64,000 nucleotides of DNA from SZUA-547 sp963669315 (lineage in GTDB: Bacteria > Pseudomonadota > Alphaproteobacteria > Rhodobacterales > Rhodobacteraceae): NCBI GenBank assembly GCA_963669315.1, contig OY770021.1:3100001-3164000 (forward strand), given 5' to 3'. Within the stretch, counting starts at the first letter, position 1. Every line of letters starts with the position of its first letter. Of the stretch, positions 54,642 to 63,853 are shown one piece after another. A program made the position numbers and the translations under genes. The notes below the pieces were generated by a model, which saw only the letters and a program-made list of their open reading frames with translations, made no database searches and was not told the origin of the DNA.

Positions 54642-56045
54642 TTACTGGAACGGCACCTCGTTAAAACTGCGTAGCTTGCGCGAATGCAGGCGATCGATTG
54701 GCATACTGCGCAGGATCTCCATCGTCCGCACGCCGATGGCGAGATGCCTGTCGACCTGCGTCCGATAGAAATCGGTCGCCATGCCCGGCAGCTTCAATTC
54801 TCCATGAAGCGGCCGGTCTGAGACGACCAGCAATGTTCCGTAGGGTACGCGAAAGCGGAAACCGTTCGCGGCCACCGTCGCGCTCTCCATATCCAGTGCG
54901 ATTGCGCGGGATTGAGAGAAGCGCCGCACCGGCTCGGATTGGTCGCGAAGCTCCCAATTTCGGTTGTCGATCGAGGCGACAGTGCCGGTCCGCATCACCG
55001 TCTTCAGTTTCTTCGGGTCCAGACCCGCTTCTTCGCGCACCGCCTGCTCCAGAGAGGTCTGGACCTCGGCCAGCGCCGGGATCGGCACCCAGAGGGGCAA
55101 GTCCGCGTCCAACACATGGTCGTCGCGCACATAGCCATGCGCCAGCACATAGTCTCCCAGACGCTGCGTGTGGCGAAGCCCGGCGCAATGGCCCAGCATG
55201 ATCCAAGCCGACGGACGCATCACCGCGATATGGTCGGACATCGTCTTGGCGTTGGACGGGCCGACGCCGATATTCACAAGCGTTATCCCGTTCGCATCTT
55301 CGCGCGTCAAATGAAAGGCGGGCATCTGCGGTCCATGCCCCCCCGACGCCGGTTCGACGAAGCCGGTGTAACCAGACGCCGGATCACTCGCCAGCCGCTT
55401 CGCCAGTTCGCGAAAACCATCGACGTAGAACTGGTAGTTCGTGAAGAGCACGAAGTTTTGAAAATGGTCGCAATCGGTTCCGGTGTAGTGACGAAGTCGA
55501 TGCAGCGAGTAGTCGATCCGCGGCGCGGAGAACAGCGACAGAGGCGCCGGTTTCCCGGGTTCGGGCGCGCGCTCGGCGTTCACGATCTCATCGTCCATCG
55601 TCGTCAGGTCCGGCGCGTCGAAGAGCTGCGAGAACTGCTCAAGCTGAGATTTGGTCAGGCCGCGCTCCACATGCAGGCCCTTCGGGAATGCGAAATGCAC
55701 TGGTATCGGCGTGTTGGAGAGCCCAATCTCGATCGTGCAATCATGGTTTGCGCGCAGTTCGGTCAGTTGCTCGACAAGATAGCGGTGAAAGAGGTCGGGT
55801 CTCGTGATCGTCGTCTCATAGACGCCCGTCTGCTCGCAGAAGCCATAGGAGCGCATGACCCTCGCCAACCGGACGGTTTCGACGCGCACCCGTAACAGGG
55901 GATAGAAGGCGCGCGCTGCGCTCTTCGGAGTCTCACCAGCCGCGAAATCCTGAAAGGTTCGTATAAGGCGATCGCGCTGATCGCCATACAACTCGACCAG
56001 CGCATCGACGGCCGCCTTCGGATCGCTATGAGTCTGGAATGTCAC
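54642..56045 (-). CDS. amn: AMP nucleosidase
   Basis: 467 residues. N-terminal Amn-specific domain (about 1-200), then a nucleoside phosphorylase-like domain with IGVGPSNAKTMSDHIAV, WIMLGHCAGLRHTQRLGDYVLA (quoted in part as LGHCAGLRH) and DMESATVAANGFRFRVPYGT. It splits AMP to adenine and ribose-5-phosphate, giving adenine to the deaminase at 45748. The start is a GTG at 56045, after GAGGCGCCCAG; no closer ATG. Full length for the family. Confidence 0.92.
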   Translation of the reverse strand: MTFQTHSDPKAAVDALVELYGDQRDRLIRTFQDFAAGETPKSAARAFYPLLRVRVETVRLARVMRSYGFCEQTGVYETTITRPDLFHRYLVEQLTELRANHDCTIEIGLSNTPIPVHFAFPKGLHVERGLTKSQLEQFSQLFDAPDLTTMDDEIVNAERAPEPGKPAPLSLFSAPRIDYSLHRLRHYTGTDCDHFQNFVLFTNYQFYVDGFRELAKRLASDPASGYTGFVEPASGGHGPQMPAFHLTREDANGITLVNIGVGPSNAKTMSDHIAVMRPSAWIMLGHCAGLRHTQRLGDYVLAHGYVRDDHVLDADLPLWVPIPALAEVQTSLEQAVREEAGLDPKKLKTVMRTGTVASIDNRNWELRDQSEPVRRFSQSRAIALDMESATVAANGFRFRVPYGTLLVVSDRPLHGELKLPGMATDFYRTQVDRHLAIGVRTMEILRSMPIDRLHSRKLRSFNEVPFQ

Positions 56046-56150
56046 CTGGGCGCCTCTTTCGCAATGTTCAGGCGCACCAGCGCCGGTTCGCCGTTATTTC
56101 TGGCTCAATTCTGGCGAAAATCAATTGCGATCCGAGTTGTTAGGTCAATT

Positions 56151-56184
56151 CGCCGGAGCCCGATCAAGGGCTCCGGCGTTTTTT
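56151..56184 (+). terminator. Strong terminator facing the plus strand, between amn and the permease
   Basis: CGCCGGAGCCC (56151-56161) pairs perfectly with GGGCTCCGGCG (56168-56178) around a GATCAA loop, followed by six T residues on the plus strand. Both flanking genes are on the minus strand, where no T-run follows the stem. Confidence 0.85.
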
Positions 56185-56186
56185 GA

Positions 56187-57620
56187 TCAGGCCTCTTCCC
56201 GAGGCAGCGACCCGTGGCCATGCCCGGCGTGGCCGCCCGAAACCTCCTCAGTGGCTTCTTCCGAAAGTTCGGCGGGAAGCACGAGGTTCAGGACGATCGC
56301 CAGAAGGGCCGCGGGCAGCAGGCCGCTGGTCATCAGGATGCGCACCGTTTCCGGCAGGCGCTCCACAGCGCCCGGCTCCAGCTGCAGGCCGAGGCCCACA
56401 GACAGTGAAATCGCGAAGATCACCATGTTGCGGCGGTTCCAGATGACGTCCGAGAGCATTGAGACGCCCGCAGCCACAACCATGCCGAACATGATGATGA
56501 CGCCGCCGCCGAGCACCTCGATTGGAACCGTACGGATAACGCCGCCCACCTTCGGTATCAGACCGCAGACGATCAGGAAGATCGCCCCGCAGGTGACCAC
56601 ATGGCGGCTCATCACGCCGGTCATGGCGATCAGTCCGACATTCTGGCTGAACGAGGTGTTCGGGAAGGCGCCGAAGCAGCCAGCAAGGGCGGAGCCCAGA
56701 CCGTCAGCGTAGGTCGCGCCCTGAATCTCCTTGTCGGTCGCCTCGCGTCCGGCGCCGCCTTTGGTGATGCCCGAGACGTCGCCGACGGTTTCAATCGCCG
56801 AGATAATGGCCATCAGGCAGAACCCGATCAGCGCAGCTGCGGAGAATTCAAACCCGTATTTGAAGGGCTCCGGCAGGGCGAATACAGCGGCGCGCTCCCA
56901 CGATCCGGTGATGGCGTCGATAGACAGCATGCCGACCGCGATGGCGTAGAAGTAACCCACGATCAGTCCGACCAGCACCGCCGAGACCGACAGCATTCCG
57001 CGGGTGAAGAACTTCAGGCCCAAGGTCACCAGGATCACGACAAGCGCCGCCGACCAGTTGAGAAGAGAGCCGTATTCTTCGGTGCCGATGGCCGGATAGC
57101 CGCCTGCGGCGTAGACGATGCCGACCTTGACCAGCGCGAGACCGATCATGGTGACGACGAGGCCAGTGACAAGCGGTGGCAGGGCGAAGCGGATCTTGCC
57201 GATGAACATGCCGAGGATGGCGTGGAAGATTCCGCCCAGAATCACGCCGCCGAACAATGCCGCGAGTCCGTCGACGCCTTTGCCGGCGACCAGCGGGATC
57301 ATGATCGGCAGGAAGGCGAAGCTGGTGCCCTGAACGATGGGCAGCGCAGCTCCAACCGGACCAACCGTGATGGTCTGCATTAATGTGGCGACGCCCGCGA
57401 ACAGCATCGACATCTGGATCAGATAGAGCAACTCGGGGAAGTCGGGCGAGTTGGAGCCGAAGCCGAAACCGGCCGCGCCTGCGACGATGATCGCGGGCGT
57501 GACGTTCGAGACGAACATCGCCAGGACGTGTTGAATCCCAAGTGGGATCGCCTTGTATATCGGCGGCGTATAATTTGGATCGCGGAGCTGTTCCGGCGTT
57601 CCGATTGAAGTGTCAACCAT
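56187..57620 (-). CDS. NCS2 family xanthine/uric acid permease
   Basis: 477 residues with about 12-14 membrane spans. NCS2 marks: GIQHVLAMFVSNVTPAIIVAGA near the N-terminus, AIISAIETVGDVSGI with the substrate-binding Glu, and NTSFSQNVGLIAMTGVMSR, the signature of the urate/xanthine branch. Located directly after allA and the allantoinase fusion, so uptake of urate or xanthine is likely. ACAGGAG precedes the start. C-terminus ends in a His-rich tail (GGHAGHGHG). Confidence 0.9.
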   Translation of the reverse strand: MVDTSIGTPEQLRDPNYTPPIYKAIPLGIQHVLAMFVSNVTPAIIVAGAAGFGFGSNSPDFPELLYLIQMSMLFAGVATLMQTITVGPVGAALPIVQGTSFAFLPIMIPLVAGKGVDGLAALFGGVILGGIFHAILGMFIGKIRFALPPLVTGLVVTMIGLALVKVGIVYAAGGYPAIGTEEYGSLLNWSAALVVILVTLGLKFFTRGMLSVSAVLVGLIVGYFYAIAVGMLSIDAITGSWERAAVFALPEPFKYGFEFSAAALIGFCLMAIISAIETVGDVSGITKGGAGREATDKEIQGATYADGLGSALAGCFGAFPNTSFSQNVGLIAMTGVMSRHVVTCGAIFLIVCGLIPKVGGVIRTVPIEVLGGGVIIMFGMVVAAGVSMLSDVIWNRRNMVIFAISLSVGLGLQLEPGAVERLPETVRILMTSGLLPAALLAIVLNLVLPAELSEEATEEVSGGHAGHGHGSLPREEA

Positions 57621-57689
57621 ATCTCTTTTTCTCCTGTTGGCGAGTATGGGGTTCCTGCCGCCTCTTTTTCCTGCCAGGGCGGCTTCCGA

Positions 57690-58181
57690 TCAGTCGGCTT
57701 CGACCGTGTAAGGGTGGTCGAACCAATTCTCCTCAAGATTTGGGCTATCGCCGATCCGGTCGACGACAGCGAACAGGCCGGGCGCCTCCAGCGGCGTCAG
57801 AACGCCGTGCCAGACACCGCGGTGAATATTTATGCATTGACCGGGCGCGGTGACGAAGGCGCGGGGCGTTCCGGGAGCGCCGCCTTGATCCGGCGCGACG
57901 ATCACCAGGAACCGGGTTTGATGGACCGGGATGAACGCCTGGCTGCCGTCCGGGTGACGTTCAACCATATTAAGCTGATAGGGCAGATGGCGCGGCTGGG
58001 CGTCGAACAGGCTGATCCCAGCGCGCCCATCGCCGAAATCGAGTTCGGCGAGGTCATGGTGGCGTCCGCAAAGCCCCTGATTGATCAGTTTGTCAGGCTC
58101 GGCCTTAAGCTCGATCACGTCGCCAAACGACGCAAAGCCCTCGGCAGTCAGCGGCTCGGTTCGGATCAGACGCTCGCTCAC
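57690..58181 (-). CDS. allA: Ureidoglycolate lyase
   Basis: 163 residues, cupin-like AllA family. Marks: EGFASFGDVIE, LVIVAPD, CINIHRGVWHGVLTPL and VVDRIGDSPNLEE. It splits ureidoglycolate into glyoxylate and urea, linking purine breakdown to the bhc glyoxylate route encoded nearby. Its start overlaps the stop of the allantoinase fusion by four bases. Confidence 0.93.
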   Translation of the reverse strand: MSERLIRTEPLTAEGFASFGDVIELKAEPDKLINQGLCGRHHDLAELDFGDGRAGISLFDAQPRHLPYQLNMVERHPDGSQAFIPVHQTRFLVIVAPDQGGAPGTPRAFVTAPGQCINIHRGVWHGVLTPLEAPGLFAVVDRIGDSPNLEENWFDHPYTVEAD

Positions 58182-59593
58182 TGCAGCAAATCCACAAGGC
58201 GAAGTTCGGCGATGCGTTCGACCTGTTTGCAGGCCTCGGCGAATTCAGTTTCGCGGTCGTTGTCGATGCGGCGCCGGAACGCTTCCTTGATAGAGGCCTT
58301 GGTGTTGTCGCGCACGGCGATGATGAAGGGGAAGCCGTGCTTCGCGACGTAGTCCGTGTTCAGCCTGGTGAACATCGCCCGCTCGTCGTCCGTCAGCGAG
58401 TCCAGGCCAGCGCCCGCTTGCTCAGAGGTGGATTCCGCCGTCAGCCGGTTCGCCTGCGCAAGCTTTCCGGCGAGATCGGGGTGGGCGGTCAGAACGCCCA
58501 ATCGCGCATCCTCGCTGGCGGTTCTGAATACGCGGGCGAGGGCGCTATGAAGGCCAGTGGCTGTGTCATGCGCCGGCCCCAGCTCTCCGTTGAAGGCGCG
58601 CTCGGCGATCCATGCGGAGTGCTCAAAGATGCCGCCATAGGCCGCGACGAACGCATCGCGGTCCATCTCCGACGAGCGGGCGTAGGCGAGGGGAGGGTGG
58701 TTCTCAATCCAGTGCCGGGCGATGTCGATACGGCGGGCGAACCAGACGCCTTCATGGCCGCGCGCATATTCCATGAATCGGCGCAGCGCCATGATCCGGC
58801 CAGGGCGGCCGATCAGGCGGCAATGCAGACCAATCGACAACATCTTTGCGCGCCCCGCCTGACCTTCGGCGTAGAGCGCGTCGAAGCTGTCTTTGAGATA
58901 GGCATAAAACTGGTCGCCGGAATTGAACCCCTGCGGCGTTGCAAAGCGCATATCGTTGCAGTCGAGCGTATATGGGACGACAAGCTGATCGCGCCCACCA
59001 GCGCGCACCCAGTAGGGCAGATCGTCGGCATAGGAGTCGGCGACATAGTCGAAGCCGCCTTCCTCGGCCACCAGATCGACGGTGTTCTCTGAGCAGCGGC
59101 CGGTGTACCAGCCGCGCGGGCGCTCGCCGGTAACCTCGGTGTGGAGCTTGATGGCGTCCTCCATATGGGCGAGCTCATCTTCCTTGGCGAAGTCCTTGTA
59201 TTCGATCCATTTCTGGCCGTGGCTGGCGATCTCCCACCCTGCGTCCTTCATGCCCTTCACCTGCGCGGGGCTGCGCGCCAGCGCGGTGGCGACGCCGTAT
59301 ACAGTCGCCGGAATCTCAAATTCCGTGAACAGGCGATGCAGCCTCCAAAATCCGGCGCGCGCGCCATATTCATAGATCGACTCCATGTTCCAGTGGCGCT
59401 GGCCGGGCCAGGCGGCGGCGCCGACGATCTCGGACAGGAACGCCTCGGATGCGGCATCACCGTGGAGAACGCAATTTTCACCGCCTTCTTCGTAGTTGAC
59501 CACGAATTGCACAGCGATCCGCGCCCCATCGGGCCATTTCGGATCGGGAGCATCGGCGCCATAGCCGTGCATGTCGCGAGGATAACGGGTCAA
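58178..59593 (-). CDS. puuE: Bifunctional allantoinase (PuuE type) / OHCU decarboxylase
   Basis: 471 residues. Residues about 1-305 are PuuE, a polysaccharide-deacetylase-like, cofactor-independent allantoinase (TRYPRDMHGYGAD, WNMESIYEYGARAGFWRL, EIASHGQKWIEY). Residues about 315-471 are 2-oxo-4-hydroxy-4-carboxy-5-ureidoimidazoline decarboxylase (UraD: AAYGGIFEHSAWIAERAF, HPDLAGKL, KHGFPFIIAV). The fusion converts OHCU to allantoin and allantoin to allantoate. I chose TTG at 59593 because AAGGAG lies at proper distance and the family begins TRYPRD. The frame extends to 59638, which I reject. Divergent from hiuH. Confidence 0.93.
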   Translation of the reverse strand: MTRYPRDMHGYGADAPDPKWPDGARIAVQFVVNYEEGGENCVLHGDAASEAFLSEIVGAAAWPGQRHWNMESIYEYGARAGFWRLHRLFTEFEIPATVYGVATALARSPAQVKGMKDAGWEIASHGQKWIEYKDFAKEDELAHMEDAIKLHTEVTGERPRGWYTGRCSENTVDLVAEEGGFDYVADSYADDLPYWVRAGGRDQLVVPYTLDCNDMRFATPQGFNSGDQFYAYLKDSFDALYAEGQAGRAKMLSIGLHCRLIGRPGRIMALRRFMEYARGHEGVWFARRIDIARHWIENHPPLAYARSSEMDRDAFVAAYGGIFEHSAWIAERAFNGELGPAHDTATGLHSALARVFRTASEDARLGVLTAHPDLAGKLAQANRLTAESTSEQAGAGLDSLTDDERAMFTRLNTDYVAKHGFPFIIAVRDNTKASIKEAFRRRIDNDRETEFAEACKQVERIAELRLVDLLQ

Positions 59594-59656
59594 ATGTGAA
59601 CTCCTTATTCGATTTGATTGTATGTCAAAGCAATCCAAATGACCTTTCTTTAATTT

Positions 59657-59667
59657 TTGAAAGAGTT
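59657..59667 (+). promoter_or_regulatory. TTGAAAGAGTT motif in the puuE-hiuH divergent promoter
   Basis: Same 11-mer as at 37977-37987 before xdhA, again followed by CGAA. It lies in the 145-base gap between two divergent purine genes. Possible LysR site; inference only. Confidence 0.35.
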
Positions 59668-59738
59668 ATCGAAAAGAAGTCGATGCTGATTGGCGGCGAT
59701 TTGGGCAGAATACAGGCTGAACAGACAAGAGAGACGCT

Positions 59739-60092
59739 ATGACCGGTTATCTGACGACGCATGTGCTGGACACCGCGCGGGGCCTGCCCGCCGAGGGCCT
59801 GAAAATCGACCTCTACCGGATCGACGGTGAGACGCGGACTCATCTTCGCTCTCTGGCGACCAATAATGATGGCCGCACCGATGAGCAGATTCTGCCCGCC
59901 GAGGAGTTCGCCACCGGAACCTATGAGCTGGTGTTCCATGCGGGTGCATATCTGGACGCGACCGGCGCGCCGCCGGAGAACCCCCGTTTTCTGGACGTCA
60001 TACCGTTGCGCTTCGGAATGTCGGAAGCTTCGCACTATCACGTGCCGCTGCTGCTTTCGCCGTTCAGCTATTCCACCTATCGGGGCAGCTAG
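59739..60092 (+). CDS. hiuH: 5-hydroxyisourate hydrolase
   Basis: 117 residues, transthyretin-like. Marks: [14 protein letters not shown] with the active-site His, an internal Arg, and the C-terminal YRGS tetrapeptide that lines the active site. It hydrolyses 5-hydroxyisourate, the product of the urate oxidase encoded at 61121, to OHCU for the PuuE/UraD fusion. Its stop overlaps the stop of the convergent LysR gene by four bases. No export signal. Confidence 0.95.
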   Translation: MTGYLTTHVLDTARGLPAEGLKIDLYRIDGETRTHLRSLATNNDGRTDEQILPAEEFATGTYELVFHAGAYLDATGAPPENPRFLDVIPLRFGMSEASHYHVPLLLSPFSYSTYRGS

Positions 60093-61015
60093 GTCAGTTC
60101 AGCTGGCGGCTTGGTCTGGTGCAAGGCGGCGGTCACCCTGTCCGCCATAAAATCGATAAACAGCCTGACTTTCGGGTCCTGAAGGCGGCGATGCATGTAA
60201 AGGCAACCCATCTGAACCGGGGTAGGCGGCTCATCCTCAAGAACCACCCTTAACGCGTCTGAGCGAAGATGGTCCGCCACCTCGAAGGCGGGTTTCAGAA
60301 TGATGCCATGGCCGTCCAACGCCCAGTTCGTCAGAACGTCGCCATCATCGGACTCGAACGGGCTGGAGACCGCATAGCGCTTTACGCCATCGTTCGTCTG
60401 TAGCGGCCACCGAAACTCCGGCGCTCCGGGATAGCGCAGGTTCAGGCAGTCATGCCCGTCCTTAAGCTCTTCAGCGTTTTGGGGGCGGCCTTTTCGGGCG
60501 AGATATGACGGCGCCGCGCAAAGCACGCGCGGACAGTCGGCGAACTTGCGAATGCGCATGTCGGAATCTTCAGGCAAGCCCAGAAAGAACGCTAGGTCCA
60601 GCCCTTCGGCGGTCAGGTCAAGCTTTCGGTCCGACAGCCGCATCCGGATCGCGACGTCCGGGTACATCTCCTTGAATGCAGGCACGGCCGGGGCGATCAG
60701 TCGTCGCCCGACGCCCAGCGGCGCGGCGATGTAGATCGATCCGCGAGGGGCGAGCGTGACCTCGTTGATCTCGGCTTCCGCCTCTTCCACCGATTCAAGA
60801 ATCTTGCAGGCGCCGCGATAGAATAGCGCGCCTTGCTCCGTCGGATTGAGTTGCCGGGTCGTGCGCTGAAACAGCCGAATGCCCAGATGTTCCTCGAGCT
60901 TTGAGATGCGCGCCGAAGCGACCGCCGCCGAAATCCGCTGATCCCGGGCCGCCGCCGACATGTTGCCGAGTTCATAGACCCGCACAAAGGTTCGGATATT
61001 GTCCAGATAGGCCAT
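60089..61015 (-). CDS. LysR family transcriptional regulator, divergent from puuD
   Basis: 308 residues. HTH region [20 protein letters not shown] ... [20 protein letters not shown]; effector domain with [19 protein letters not shown]. It is a paralogue of the LysR at 37040-37948 over the whole length (both with [12 protein letters not shown] and a conserved C-terminal). It is transcribed divergently from the urate oxidase gene and ends into hiuH, so a role in urate-pathway control is likely. Effector unknown. The 105-base divergent gap contains TCGAG-T6-CTCGA, an inverted repeat. Confidence 0.9.
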   Translation of the reverse strand: MAYLDNIRTFVRVYELGNMSAAARDQRISAAVASARISKLEEHLGIRLFQRTTRQLNPTEQGALFYRGACKILESVEEAEAEINEVTLAPRGSIYIAAPLGVGRRLIAPAVPAFKEMYPDVAIRMRLSDRKLDLTAEGLDLAFFLGLPEDSDMRIRKFADCPRVLCAAPSYLARKGRPQNAEELKDGHDCLNLRYPGAPEFRWPLQTNDGVKRYAVSSPFESDDGDVLTNWALDGHGIILKPAFEVADHLRSDALRVVLEDEPPTPVQMGCLYMHRRLQDPKVRLFIDFMADRVTAALHQTKPPAELT

Positions 61016-61120
61016 TTTCTATTATTCGGCCTTTTTTGAAGCAGATCGAGTTTTTTCTCGAATACACGAAAATGAAGTTCTGCGCTAGCATGGCTGCAAG
61101 AATTCAATGGAGTGGGCAAT

Positions 61121-62380
61121 ATGTTCGAACTCGCTGTGCTGGGCGACTGGCTGGCCTTCGCCGTTCGGTGGCTGCATGTCATCACCGCGATCGCCTGGAT
61201 CGGGTCATCCTTTTATTTCATCGCGCTGGATCTGGGATTGAAGAAAGCTCCGGGTCTGCCGGAGGGCGCCCATGGCGAAGAGTGGCAGGTCCATGGCGGC
61301 GGCTTCTATCACATCCAGAAATATCTGGTCGCGCCAGAGCGGATGCCCGACCATCTGGTCTGGTTCAAATGGGAAAGCTACGCCACCTGGCTGTCGGGCG
61401 CGGCGCTGTTGATGATCGTCTACTGGTCAGGTGCGGAACTGTTCTTGATCGACCGTGAGCGCGCGGATCTGGAGGTCTGGCAGGCGATCCTGATCTCAGG
61501 CGGATCGCTGGCCGTGGGCTGGATCATTTATCACGGCCTCTGCAAGAGCCATCTGGCGAACACGCCGACCACGCTGATGGTGCTTCTGTTCATCCTTCTC
61601 GTCCTGATGGCCTATGGCTATAGCGAGGTCTTCACCGGCCGCGCGACGATGCTGCATCTTGGCGCGTTCACGGCGACGATCATGACCGCCAACGTCTTTT
61701 TCGTGATCATGCCGAACCAGCGCATCGTAGTGAATGATCTGAAGGAGGGGCGCACTCCGGATCCGAAATACGGCAAGATCGCCAAGTTGCGCTCCACCCA
61801 TAACAACTATCTGACTCTGCCGGTTCTGTTCCTGATGCTGTCCAATCACTACCCGCTGGCGTTCGGCACCGAGTACAATTGGCTGATCGCCGCTCTTGTG
61901 TTCCTGATGGGCGTCACGATCCGGCACTTCTTTAACACCATGCATGCGGGCGGAGAGCCGCCGCTATGGACCTGGGGCGTCACCGTGCTGCTGTTCCTGT
62001 GCGTCGTCTGGCTTTCCGCCGCGCCGCTGCGGCAAGCGGAGTACGAGGTGTCGGAGGCGCGTGAACTGACCGCCACACAGCAACGCTTCGCCAGCGCGGA
62101 GGGCTTTGATGAGGTTCAGGATATCGTGCTTGGCCGTTGTTCGATGTGCCATGCGCGTGAGACCGCATGGGAAGGCATTCATGTCGCACCGAAAAACGTG
62201 CTCTTGGAGACGCCCGCCGAGATCGCTGGGGCCGCCGAGGAGATCTTCCTGCAATCCGGCGTCACCACCGCCATGCCGCCAGCGAACGTCTCCTGGATGG
62301 AGCAGGAGGAGCGGGACAAGGTCATCCGCTGGTATCTGAATGCGAAGACCGGCGGCGAGAAAGAAGTCGCGCAGCAATAG
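61121..62380 (+). CDS. puuD: Membrane urate oxidase PuuD with C-terminal cytochrome c
   Basis: 419 residues. N-terminal two-thirds is a membrane domain with eight or so helices of the PuuD type (WLHVITAIAWIGSSFYFIALD, quoted in part as WLHVITAIAWIG; HGGGFYHIQKYLVAPE). The C-terminal part is a cytochrome c domain with the haem motif Cys340-x-x-Cys343-His344 (GRCSMCHARE) and a distal Met (AMPPANVSWM). It oxidises urate to 5-hydroxyisourate and sends electrons to the respiratory chain rather than making peroxide. GGAG sits eight bases before ATG 61121; a GTG at 61112 is less likely. Confidence 0.93.
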   Translation: MFELAVLGDWLAFAVRWLHVITAIAWIGSSFYFIALDLGLKKAPGLPEGAHGEEWQVHGGGFYHIQKYLVAPERMPDHLVWFKWESYATWLSGAALLMIVYWSGAELFLIDRERADLEVWQAILISGGSLAVGWIIYHGLCKSHLANTPTTLMVLLFILLVLMAYGYSEVFTGRATMLHLGAFTATIMTANVFFVIMPNQRIVVNDLKEGRTPDPKYGKIAKLRSTHNNYLTLPVLFLMLSNHYPLAFGTEYNWLIAALVFLMGVTIRHFFNTMHAGGEPPLWTWGVTVLLFLCVVWLSAAPLRQAEYEVSEARELTATQQRFASAEGFDEVQDIVLGRCSMCHARETAWEGIHVAPKNVLLETPAEIAGAAEEIFLQSGVTTAMPPANVSWMEQEERDKVIRWYLNAKTGGEKEVAQQ

Positions 62381-62407
62381 GACGCTGCGTTTGCTCAGCG
62401 GGGGCGT

Positions 62408-63433
62408 CTAGCGGATTCGGCCGCCTTCGTTGATGGCCACGAGGGACTTCCGCTCCACAAGGTCGGGTTCGAAGTTGACCCTCGTAACATTGTCTTCGCC
62501 GGCGCAAAGCAGAAGCAGCAGTTGCGCGGCGCTCTGTCCCATCCGACGGTGCGGCACATGTATTGTCGTCAACGGCGGATCGAGAACCAGCGACAGTTCG
62601 ATATCGTCAAACCCTGTAACTGACACGTCGTTCGGCACGTTCAGGCCAAGTTCCCGGATTCCGATCATTGCGCCTGCGGCCAGCACGTCGTTGCCGCAAA
62701 TGATCGTCGTTGGCTTTCTATCATGTGCGAGCAAGCGCTTCGCGGCTGCGGCGCTCGCATCGAGGCTGTACTCCACTTCGATGATGCGCTTGTCCTCCAA
62801 TGGCAGACCCGCGGCGCGAATGGCGTCGCGAACGCCGCAAACCCGCATTTCCGCGCGATCGTTGCCGTGGGTCACGCCTGCGATCATCGCGATGTTCCGA
62901 TGGCCCAGTTCAAGGACACGCTCGGTCAGACGCCGGGCGGCGGCCCGGTTGTCGAATCCCACGCAGGGCCAAGGGCAATCCCGGCGCCAGGTCCACATCA
63001 GAACAAATGGCACGCCGCGCCGCTCCAGCAGTTCGTAGATCTCTACGCCGCGCGCTTCGCCGATTAGCGCGACACCATCGACGCCGCGGCCAAGGAGGGT
63101 TCTGACCTGCTGCGCCTCTTTCTCGGGATCATAGTTTGAAGTCGCGACCAACAGCGTGACGCCAGCCTCGCCCAATTCCTCCTGCAGCGCTTGCAGGCCT
63201 TGCGCGAAAATCGCGTTCTCCATGGTTGGAATGACGGCGCCGATAGTGTTGGTGCGGTTCGACGCCAGAGCGCGAGCGCCGAAATTGGGCGTATAGCCCA
63301 ACGCCGCCACCATGGCTTCGACCCGCTCGCGCGTCTTTTTGCTGACGCGGGTAGGATCGTTCAGCGCACGCGACACCGTCGCAGTCGACACGCCGGATTT
63401 GCGTGCGACGTCCTCAAGAGTGGGCAGCTGCAT
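62408..63433 (-). CDS. LacI family transcriptional regulator
   Basis: 341 residues. N-terminal helix-turn-helix and hinge (LEDVARKSGVSTATVSRALN, then TPNFGARALASNRTNTIG) and a periplasmic-binding-like effector domain. The hinge contains ALASNRTNTIG, where the usual Leu intercalates. It probably binds the four 21-bp-spaced palindromes at 63499-63575 just upstream of its own start, controlling itself and the plus-strand genes at 63622 onward. Ligand unknown, likely a sugar or sugar acid. Confidence 0.9.
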   Translation of the reverse strand: MQLPTLEDVARKSGVSTATVSRALNDPTRVSKKTRERVEAMVAALGYTPNFGARALASNRTNTIGAVIPTMENAIFAQGLQALQEELGEAGVTLLVATSNYDPEKEAQQVRTLLGRGVDGVALIGEARGVEIYELLERRGVPFVLMWTWRRDCPWPCVGFDNRAAARRLTERVLELGHRNIAMIAGVTHGNDRAEMRVCGVRDAIRAAGLPLEDKRIIEVEYSLDASAAAAKRLLAHDRKPTTIICGNDVLAAGAMIGIRELGLNVPNDVSVTGFDDIELSLVLDPPLTTIHVPHRRMGQSAAQLLLLLCAGEDNVTRVNFEPDLVERKSLVAINEGGRIR

Positions 63434-63498
63434 AGCACCTTCCCGTCAAATGGACCCCTCGTTGAAAACGTTACCCTACTTAAGCAACGAATTCAAAG

Positions 63499-63575
63499 TG
63501 TAAGCGCTTACATTTTGACTGTAAGCGCTTGCTCTGCGTGTGTAAGCGCTTGCTTTTTGAGTGTAAGCGCGTACA
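63499..63575. promoter_or_regulatory. Four LacI-type operators at 21-bp spacing
   Basis: TGTAAGCGCTTACA (63499-63512, perfect palindrome), TGTAAGCGCTTGCT (63520-63533 and 63541-63554, identical) and TGTAAGCGCGTACA (63562-63575) start exactly 21 bases apart. GTAAGCGCTTAC is a classic LacI-family operator core with a central CG. It lies in the divergent region between lacI-type gene and the small membrane protein. Confidence 0.85.
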
Positions 63576-63621
63576 TTGGCGCTCGCGAATCTTAACAAAA
63601 TGTCCTGGAGGACTGCCGGGT

Positions 63622-63822
63622 ATGACGGGTAATGGCTCAATGGCCCTGATCGGCGCACTAATCTTGTTCATCGCCTATTTCAGCAATGTGGCGATGGGCG
63701 CGATGGGCGCTGGCGCGGTCCTTGGCGATGTGGGGGAGATGCTGACGCTTCTCGCATCCGCAGTTTTGTTTGTCGTTGGCGTGCTTGCCCGAGAGGCCGC
63801 AGAGAAGGCGAAAGACGAGTAA
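63622..63822 (+). CDS. Small membrane protein, function unknown
   Basis: 66 residues with two predicted membrane helices (about 7-25 and 36-56) separated by a Gly/Ala-rich loop, and a charged C-terminus (EAAEKAKDE). No recognised family. TGGAGGA lies about 10 bases before ATG 63622. It is the first gene downstream of the LacI operators and lies 31 bases before the Tat-signal protein, so the two are probably one transport or oxidoreductase operon. The frame also runs upstream through the operators, which I regard as non-coding. Confidence 0.65.
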   Translation: MTGNGSMALIGALILFIAYFSNVAMGAMGAGAVLGDVGEMLTLLASAVLFVVGVLAREAAEKAKDE

Positions 63823-63853
63823 GCGAACCAATAATCTTACTGGGAGGAAGTTA

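Noticed and set aside
63499..63575. Short direct repeats considered as a CRISPR array
   Set aside because: Repeat unit is a 14-base palindrome with 7-base gaps, far too short for spacers, and it lies in a LacI-family divergent promoter.
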